Below are positions 52,458-58,322 of a stretch of DNA of 58,322 bases, piece by piece. Position 1 is the stretch's first letter; each line of letters starts with the position of its first letter. Source of the DNA: an uncultured Lachnospiraceae bacterium (GTDB taxonomy: Bacteria > Bacillota > Clostridia > Lachnospirales > Lachnospiraceae); the NCBI GenBank assembly GCA_905233905.1, contig CAJOFN010000003.1:1-58322 (forward strand), in the 5' to 3' direction. The translations under genes and the position numbers were made by a program. The notes under the pieces are model-generated. The model was not told the origin of the DNA, did not search any database, and worked only from the letters and a program-made list of their open reading frames with translations.

Positions 52458-54018
52458 TTACCCATTAAGCTCCTTAAAGCTTGCGGCATTGTCCTTGTAT
52501 AGCTTTTTGAATACCCTGTAATTTCGCTCATATATCTCTTTGTTTCCGGTGTCAGGAACATAGACCTGAGCAGTTTTGACAAGCCGGCGTGATAGCTCTA
52601 AGACATCAGTTCCTTTGATTCCGGCAGCCACAACAAGAGCGGTGCCGATCGCGCCAACCTCCTGCGTATTATTTATCGTTTCTATCCATCTGCCGGTAAT
52701 ATCCGCCAGCATCTGGCAGGTGATGGGTGACAAGGCACCTCCGCCTACGAATCGGATGGTGTCTGATGTTTTTACTTTCCGCATTTCGCTTTCCAGCAGC
52801 CAGCGCAGGTGATAACAGATACCTTCAAGAACTGCTCGGATCATATCCCGTTTTCCGTTTTCGACTCTTAAGTTGAAGAACATCCCTCCCGCATTTGAAT
52901 CTTCAAACGGGCAGCGATTCCCATGCAGCCAGGGAGTAAAGATCACTCCGTTGGCACCCGGAGGAGCTTTACTGACCTCCTCCGAAAGATAATCGTAAAG
53001 GCTTAAATATCTGCTTTCTATATCTGAAATTTTCGTCTGCTCGAGATAGACACCTATCTCATCCAGCGCAAGATGCTCCATGACCCATTCAAAGCACTTG
53101 CCGGCCGTTTCCAGCTCCGCGTAATAATTGAAATATCCCTTTTTGGCGGACAACTGTCTGATGATCCAGAAATGTTGACACCCATCCTGATGTCCCGACA
53201 TATATATGCGTATCCCCGGGGTCTACGCATCCCGCGCCAATATTGACAAAGCTTGTATCCCCACCTCCTCCGAAAACAGGGATCCCTTCTATCAATCCCA
53301 GCTCTGACGCTGCCTTTTTCGTAAGCCTTCCTGCCATATCTGTGCAGTCTATGATATCAGGCATGTGCTTAGGTCTTACCTTGTACATTTTCAGAAGACC
53401 CTTATTCCAGCCTTCTCTCCCCTTTCGTGTATCATACAGGAAGGTAGCAAATGCGGAATCCGCGGTCCTTATGATCCTGCCCGTACAGCGGGAAACGAGA
53501 TAGTCGCCGACATCCAGCCATTTATATATCTTCTTGAAAACATCCGGCTCGTTGTTTTCCACCCATTTGTACTTCCAGACAGGGTCCTTGGCGCTGGTGG
53601 ACGCGGCATAATTCACGATCAGATTACGCGCAAGCTTATAAAGATTGCAGCCTGAAACCTTGATGAATCCGGAACCCATGCATGCCTTATACTCTCTGAC
53701 GCCTCTCTGATCCAAATAGTTCATTGGCCGTCTTAAGGACAATCCATTCTCATCCACAAAAACTGCCCCCTGCATCTGTGAGCAGAAGGCCATCCCTTCG
53801 ATCTCTTCCGGTTTAACATCTGATTTTGCAAACAGCTCATGGGTGGTCGAACACAGTGCCTCCCACCATTCCTTTGTATCCTGTTCCGCTCCGCCATCTT
53901 CCAAAATGTAAAGCCCATACCCTGCCGCAGCACTTGCCACAAGCTGTATCTCGGAGTCGATATTAAACAGGCAGGTTTTCACGCTGCTGGTCCCGAAGTC
54001 ATAAATGATGATATACAC
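52458..54018 (-). pseudogene. FGGY-family sugar kinase, frameshifted
   Basis: Two overlapping minus-strand frames encode one FGGY kinase. The N-terminal part (54018 to about 53150, GTG start behind GAAGGAG) has YDFGTSSVKTCLFN, SQMQGAVFVDENG, GGGGDTSFVNIGAG and ends in GTSGWVSTFLDHQTV. The C-terminal part (from about 53150 to 52458, a frame shifted by +1) continues with LSAKKGYFNYYAELETAGKC, the WLHGNRCPFEDSNAGG segment and VGGGALSPITCQMLADITG (ATP site). The break is near 53140-53165. Together they make about 510 residues, the normal length for xylulokinase-type enzymes. Either the gene is broken or the read has one extra (or two missing) bases. It follows the HAD gene by 6 bp. Confidence 0.85.
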
Positions 54019-54024
54019 TTACTA

Positions 54025-54657
54025 TTACTCCTTCAGGTGAATGTTCCAGCCGGTGTCTATCTTCTCTTTAACCTCTTCCCTGATCTCATCATTAAGCTCG
54101 GGCCAGTCGATCACTGTGCTGGCATTATTTATTACCAGATGTGCCTTTTCGGCGCACAGGGCAAGCGGTGTATCGGAAAGGGAGTCGGAGTAAAAATTCT
54201 CGATCAGCGGAAAGCCGTGGTCAATGATGTACTTTGCCTTCTCCTTTGCATACATCATGTTATTGACATAGACTCCGTATTCACGGTCAAATTCAGTGGC
54301 CATGAAATTCACACCAAGCCTTTTTGCTATCGGTTCGATGATGCAGGTTGGAGACGCACTGATGATAAGGTCATCCGGCCTCTTCTGCGCAAGATACCAG
54401 GCTGAGATCTTCTTCTCATTTTGATCCCAGTATTTCTCTATCTGCTCATCGAAATCATCGATCAGCGTGAGGTATCCGAAAAATTTGCGCTGCATCAGGT
54501 ACTCCGGCATCATGCCCAGCTTGCGCAGGATCAGGTTTATGATCGCCTTCGGCAAAAAAGTGAAATAGAGCTTGGGATGCCGTTTCATACACCAGCTACA
54601 AAAGCCTATCGCACAATCCCCGGGATAGATGGTTTTATCAAAATCATATACATTCAT
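54025..54657 (-). CDS. HAD-superfamily phosphatase (SerB-like)
   Basis: 210 residues; a HAD subfamily IB hydrolase. Motif I is YDFDKTIYPGD (nucleophile Asp5 and acid/base Asp7), motif II LIISASPT, motif III YAKEKAKYI with the Lys, and motif IV YSDSLSDTPLA. It removes phosphate from a small metabolite; the substrate is not shown. It forms a two-gene operon with the sugar kinase, a pairing that could cycle a sugar phosphate. GGAG lies about 8 bp before the ATG, and the 27-bp element is 78 bp upstream. Confidence 0.9.
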   Translation of the reverse strand: MNVYDFDKTIYPGDCAIGFCSWCMKRHPKLYFTFLPKAIINLILRKLGMMPEYLMQRKFFGYLTLIDDFDEQIEKYWDQNEKKISAWYLAQKRPDDLIISASPTCIIEPIAKRLGVNFMATEFDREYGVYVNNMMYAKEKAKYIIDHGFPLIENFYSDSLSDTPLALCAEKAHLVINNASTVIDWPELNDEIREEVKEKIDTGWNIHLKE

Positions 54658-54735
54658 TTAACATACTCCACTACTCCACTCATTGTTTCCACATATGCGC
54701 ACACAGATTATATTCTGTCAGTTTCTTCCCCGTCA

Positions 54736-54762
54736 CGCAAGAGGGGTTTCCAGAATGTCAAA
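54736..54762 (-). repeat. 27-bp repeat, copy 2 (inverted)
   Basis: Exact reverse complement of 51693-51719. Read on the minus strand it precedes the HAD gene start by 78 bp, much as copy 1 precedes its own gene by 71 bp. The two copies enclose about 3.0 kb with one hypothetical gene, the broken kinase and the HAD phosphatase. Confidence 0.85.
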
Positions 54763-54772
54763 TCATTTCTGC

Positions 54773-54814
54773 TAAAAAAATGCACACCCTTTTTTGCGCT
54801 TAAGAGTGTGCATT
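54773..54814 (-). terminator. Rho-independent terminator of the amidohydrolase gene
   Basis: A perfect 9-bp AATGCACAC/GTGTGCATT stem (54779-54787 with 54806-54814), extended by three more pairs after a mismatch, is followed on the minus strand by a run of seven T (54774-54780). It lies 24 bp after the amidohydrolase stop and just before the 27-bp repeat. Confidence 0.92.
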
Positions 54815-54838
54815 TTCTTCTCAACCTTTTCTTCTCAA

Positions 54839-56536
54839 TTATACCTGAAACACCGTTTTCCCTTTGAACACAGTTTCAAGCACCTGGATATCCTGAATCT
54901 GCTCCACTGGAATGGTTTCGATGTCGCTGTCCAAAACAACCAGCTCCGCGGATTTTCCTACCTCGATGGAGCCGGTGACATCCTCCAGATGCGCCTGATA
55001 TGCAGGATGAATCGTATGAGCCTGCAGCGCTTCCTTCAGACTGACACATTCCTCCGGCAGGGCTGCGGGTTCATCCTTGTACAGCTCATAGGTCGAATCC
55101 TGCTTGACATGCCTTCGTGTCATGGCGACCTGAATACCTGCAAGGCCGTAGGAGGGACTGACAAAAAAGTCCGATCCATAGGCGCACACCACGCCATTGT
55201 CGATCAGCGACTTGCTCGGATAGCTCTGCCTGACAACATCCTCACCCCAGTCAGCCACCAGGATTGGCTCTTCTGTAGGACTGTCACTGAACCATCCAGG
55301 CTGATTGCTGGCGATGATATGGCTCTTGCCCATGCGCACTCTGTCCTCCGGCTCAATAAATGTGTCATGCGCAATTATGTTCCTGATATTCGGATTCGGA
55401 TAAAGCTTTTGAGCGTTCTCATAACAGTCGATCACCCTGCGGATGGCATAGCTTCCCATGGCATGGGTATGGATGTTGAAGCCCTCCTTGTTGGCCAGTG
55501 CCATAGACTCCTCCATATGTGCTTCATCCCAGAGAAGCGGCTCTCTTGTGCCGGGTTTATGGTTGATGGAAGTCTCCAAATAGGGCTCGACCATGGAAAA
55601 TTGGCCGTCGGCGAAATACTTTACCGTATCCACGGTGAAGAGGCCTTCAACATCAAACTTCGTGCGGTATTTGATGGCCTTTTCCATGTCTTCATCCCGG
55701 GTTGCATCGTTGACATTATGAACGCCGGATACCCTTGCGGTAAATTCGCCATTCCTGGCCATTTCTGTCAGAACCGGATAGGATGCACCCTGCTGGCAGT
55801 CACAAAGCAGGGTATGTCCTGTTCTGTTAAACATATCAAAACACTGCTTCAGACAACTGCGATGCTCCTCCGGCGAAAAGTCATAGTCTGGAATACTGTC
55901 GATGATAGGCAGATAGACAGCAGGCTCCTTAATATAGCCGCTGGGACTTCCGTCTGCTTCCCTGACAATCAGACCGTTTTGGTCATCTGTCTCCTTCGTA
56001 ACGCCGGCCGCTTCCAGCGCCTTTGTATTCAGCAGAACTCTGTGGCCGCAGTACGACATCAGAACAGCCGGCCTGTCGGATACGATCTCATCCACATCGT
56101 GCCTGGTGAACGGTCTCACGATGCCCTGTAGTCCGCCGGAAAACCACGTTCTGTCCCAGCCGAGGCCTCTGATCACCGGGGCATCTGTGTGCTCATCAGC
56201 ATATGCCTTCAGCGTGTCCTGGAGCTGTTTGATCACACCATCAGGTGTGTCCTTCTCAGGGTCCGGTACAATATTGCCGAAGCTGCAGGTTCCAAATTTT
56301 TTCGCAGCGTGAGCCAGATGCATATGCGCGTCTCCCAGACCTGGGATGACGCTCTTTCCGCTGCAATCTATGACCTCCGTGTTATCGCCTATCCACTCTT
56401 TAATCCCTGCCTCATCTCCGACATATACGAATTTACCATCTTTGATGGCGAGTGCCTGTGCATGCGTTTCCGTTCCGTCCAGCGCGATGGAATAAATCTT
56501 CGCGTTCCTATAAACCCTGTCTGCTGCCTGTGCCAT
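54839..56536 (-). CDS. YtcJ-type metal-dependent amidohydrolase
   Basis: 565 residues; an amidohydrolase of the YtcJ/LAF3-like family. Metal ligands are seen in PGLGDAHMHL (HxH), NIHTHAMGSYAIRRV and the AYGSDFFVSP Asp; the RGLGWDRTWFSGG and NGLIVREADGSPSGYIKEPA segments are family hallmarks. Substrates of this family are poorly known (N-substituted formamides have been reported for relatives). No signal peptide, so cytoplasmic. GAGGTAG precedes the ATG. It lies 37 bp after the RsbU-like gene and ends in a strong terminator, so the two probably form an operon. Confidence 0.93.
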   Translation of the reverse strand: MAQAADRVYRNAKIYSIALDGTETHAQALAIKDGKFVYVGDEAGIKEWIGDNTEVIDCSGKSVIPGLGDAHMHLAHAAKKFGTCSFGNIVPDPEKDTPDGVIKQLQDTLKAYADEHTDAPVIRGLGWDRTWFSGGLQGIVRPFTRHDVDEIVSDRPAVLMSYCGHRVLLNTKALEAAGVTKETDDQNGLIVREADGSPSGYIKEPAVYLPIIDSIPDYDFSPEEHRSCLKQCFDMFNRTGHTLLCDCQQGASYPVLTEMARNGEFTARVSGVHNVNDATRDEDMEKAIKYRTKFDVEGLFTVDTVKYFADGQFSMVEPYLETSINHKPGTREPLLWDEAHMEESMALANKEGFNIHTHAMGSYAIRRVIDCYENAQKLYPNPNIRNIIAHDTFIEPEDRVRMGKSHIIASNQPGWFSDSPTEEPILVADWGEDVVRQSYPSKSLIDNGVVCAYGSDFFVSPSYGLAGIQVAMTRRHVKQDSTYELYKDEPAALPEECVSLKEALQAHTIHPAYQAHLEDVTGSIEVGKSAELVVLDSDIETIPVEQIQDIQVLETVFKGKTVFQV

Positions 56537-56573
56537 TTGTACTACCTCGCTTTCATATCAAAGATAAAAATAA

Positions 56574-58247
56574 TTATTGCTTCTTCCCGATATATTCCAT
56601 GCAGAGCATTGTAAGGTCATCAAACTGCTCTGCTTCCTTCACAAATTCATCAACCGACCCCCTGACATTATTCAAAAGCTCCACAGGTGAGGCACCGGAA
56701 TCCTTGTTAAGGGCTGTTATCATTCGCTCTGTTCCAAACAGCTCATCTCCTGCATTGGTTGCCTCCGGTACCCCGTCCGTATAGACAAAAATCCTTGCGC
56801 CCGGTGTAAGCTGCAGATCATATTCCCTATACTTCACTCCTTCCATACCACCAATAACAAATCCATGCTTGTCCTTATACAGCTCAAAGCTTCCCCCTGC
56901 TGAGCATATCGCAGGGTACTCATGGCCGGCATTTGCCGCTGTAAGCTTCCCGGTGGAAATCTCGAGTATGCCAAGCCATACTGTAACAAACATCTCCTCA
57001 CGGTTATTAGCGCATATGGCTGCGTTGGTATCCTCAAGAATCTTTGCCGGGGACTTGCCAAGCATGGCGTTATTTGCCAGTATGATCTTTGATGCCATCA
57101 TAAACAGAGCCGCCGGAACCCCTTTCCCGGATACATCCGCCATGACCATGCAAAGGTGGTCATCATCTATCAGAAAGAAATCGTAAAAATCTCCTCCTAC
57201 CTCCTTCGCAGGTGACATTGTGGCATAGATATCAAACTCCGGTCTGTCCGGAAACGCAGGGTAAATATTGGGCAGCATATCAGCCTGGATTCTGGTAGCC
57301 AGGGAGAGCTCTGCCCCGATGCGCTCCTTCTCCGCTGTTATAGCCTTCAGATTTGTCATGTAGGAGGATACTCCGTCAGCCAGGCTTTTCACGTTGTTTG
57401 CAAGCAGCTCCAGCTCTCCCCCTGTACTTACATGCACAGATTCATAAACCAGCTCCTCAGGCTCGGCTCCTGATTTCATTTTTTCTACAAAGGAATCGCT
57501 GTTTTCAGCTATCTTTATGATAGGGCCTACAAGATAATGCTTGGTGTATCGTACATACAAAACGATAATAATGGCTGTAAGTATGACAGCGATCAGAATT
57601 ACCGACTGTATGTATCGATCCACATAGGTATAAATCCTGTTTATATCAATTTCGACACAGATAAGACCAGCGGGGTCGCCTTTACTGTCAAAGACAACAC
57701 GATATCCGTTTAACATGTGGCCGTACACATCCGAATATCCCGCCAGCGCCCCGCTTGTCTTTCTTCCTGTCTTCACAGCCTCCTGTAAAAGCATCAGGGT
57801 ATCATCCTCAAAAGAGCCCTCTTCACAGGGTGTTCCCATATTAGTGTAGATTTCGCTGAGGGTTTTCCCTGAATCTAATCCCGTTTTTATTTCTTCTTCA
57901 GTTTTTGCGTTGATCGCATAGTGCAGGCTGTGAATATCATCCACATCGTCAAAATATATGGCATAAAGATACTCTATGTTAGAGCTGTCCTTGATCTTGT
58001 TAAGCTCTGATCTGAGTTTCTCATAGGCTTCCGGCATATCCCGGTCCAGGATCATATCTCCAAAGGCGTACTCAGAAGCTTCACGATATGCGTATTCCAA
58101 AACAGTATCCGCATATTCAATATAGCTTTCCATTACGCTGTCAACATACAGCTTATATCCTATGGCAGCTATGGCAGCAGTAAGAATTCCCATAAAAATA
58201 ACTGCTGTAATTGCCACCCTATGTTTGATGCTGAGTCCTTTTTTCAT
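56574..58247 (-). CDS. Membrane sensor with RsbU/SpoIIE-type PP2C phosphatase domain
   Basis: 557 residues. A first membrane segment (about 14-33), an extracytoplasmic sensor region (about 35-215; DSSNIEYLYAIYFDDVDDIH, GYSDVYGHMLNGYRVVFDSK), a second membrane segment (about 218-238) and a HAMP-like linker precede the phosphatase (about 305-557). The PP2C motifs are GGDFYDFF, MADVSGKGVPAAL, NAGHEYPAI, VYTDGVPEATN and QFDDLTML. Such proteins dephosphorylate anti-anti-sigma factors. The ATG at 58245-58247 follows GGAGGAG; the longer upstream reading has no site. No sigma/anti-sigma genes are adjacent. Confidence 0.93.
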   Translation of the reverse strand: MKKGLSIKHRVAITAVIFMGILTAAIAAIGYKLYVDSVMESYIEYADTVLEYAYREASEYAFGDMILDRDMPEAYEKLRSELNKIKDSSNIEYLYAIYFDDVDDIHSLHYAINAKTEEEIKTGLDSGKTLSEIYTNMGTPCEEGSFEDDTLMLLQEAVKTGRKTSGALAGYSDVYGHMLNGYRVVFDSKGDPAGLICVEIDINRIYTYVDRYIQSVILIAVILTAIIIVLYVRYTKHYLVGPIIKIAENSDSFVEKMKSGAEPEELVYESVHVSTGGELELLANNVKSLADGVSSYMTNLKAITAEKERIGAELSLATRIQADMLPNIYPAFPDRPEFDIYATMSPAKEVGGDFYDFFLIDDDHLCMVMADVSGKGVPAALFMMASKIILANNAMLGKSPAKILEDTNAAICANNREEMFVTVWLGILEISTGKLTAANAGHEYPAICSAGGSFELYKDKHGFVIGGMEGVKYREYDLQLTPGARIFVYTDGVPEATNAGDELFGTERMITALNKDSGASPVELLNNVRGSVDEFVKEAEQFDDLTMLCMEYIGKKQ

Positions 58248-58295
58248 AATGCTCCTCCGGCTATAATAATAAAAATTATTATTGCCGATTTTGCC

Positions 58296-58301
58296 ATTAT
58301 A
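58296..58301 (-). promoter_or_regulatory. Possible -10 box of the RsbU-like gene
   Basis: TATAAT on the minus strand 48 bp ahead of the start codon. The -35 would lie at or beyond the right edge of the window, so it cannot be checked. Confidence 0.35.
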
Positions 58302-58322
58302 TTCAAGTGGATGTTCCAAAAT

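Noticed and set aside
53160..53185. CCAGAAATGTTGACA inside the kinase, similar to part of the 27-bp repeat
   Set aside because: The match is short and gapped and lies in conserved coding sequence (GWVSTFLDH).
53089..53201. Programmed +1 frameshift in the sugar-kinase gene
   Set aside because: No known slippery or stop-containing +1 site is present, both frames stay open for dozens of codons, and other FGGY kinases need none. A mutation or base error is simpler.

Overview
The window reads as chromosomal DNA of a low-to-moderate GC Firmicute, most likely a Lachnospiraceae-type Clostridium. The clues are strong AGGAGG-type ribosome sites, frequent TTG/GTG starts and many ATGA start/stop overlaps. 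A CGAAC-N4-GTTCG LexA box precedes recA, there is a pyrB-pyrI pair, and MurE carries the meso-diaminopimelate DNPR motif. No tRNA, rRNA, CRISPR array, IS element or phage gene was seen, and no gene-free stretch exceeds 300 bases. Taxonomy is an inference from gene content, not from a marker search.

Layout. (1) 1-2.9 kb: two divergent cyclic-di-GMP regulators, a REC-GGDEF-like-EAL protein cut by the left edge and a REC-GGDEF response regulator. (2) 3-19.8 kb: a DUF5688-like gene, then a long minus-strand housekeeping block. In transcription order this block is capA-like, pyrB, pyrI, murE, priA; rpsU, prfC; recA (LexA box) and recX; then the arginine operon argC, a GNAT gene, argJ, argB, argD and a nitrilase-fold protein that lacks two catalytic residues. 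(3) 20-29 kb: plus-strand AgrA/AgrC-like two-component pair, a membrane protein with a dead GGDEF domain, a membrane-anchored sigma-region-2-like protein and a transglutaminase lipoprotein. These lead into a small type IV pilus-like set: a PilC/GspF protein, four pseudopilin-like proteins and a PilT-like ATPase, closed by a strong terminator.

(4) 29-46.7 kb: an almost gapless 17.5-kb minus-strand run. It starts at a good promoter with a putative cell-surface polymer locus: membrane protein, processive GT2, bactofilin/LRR protein, DHHW-like protein, membrane protein, VTC polymerase, DUF4956, CotH kinase, hairpin-glycosidase-like protein and UDP-GlcNAc 2-epimerase. It continues with nrdG, an RNase H with a receiver-domain tail, and oppBCDFA. 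The polymer locus is the best candidate here for an undescribed system.

(5) 46.7-58.3 kb: a hypothetical gene, a MATE exporter, a 955-residue MscS-like channel with a large periplasm-side sensor region, and a small membrane protein. A HAD phosphatase with a frameshifted FGGY sugar kinase follows, then a YtcJ-type amidohydrolase and an RsbU/SpoIIE phosphatase. An identical 27-bp sequence occurs in inverted orientation at 51693-51719 and 54736-54762, each copy 71-78 bp ahead of a start codon. A shorter 14/15 match lies at 47318-47332.
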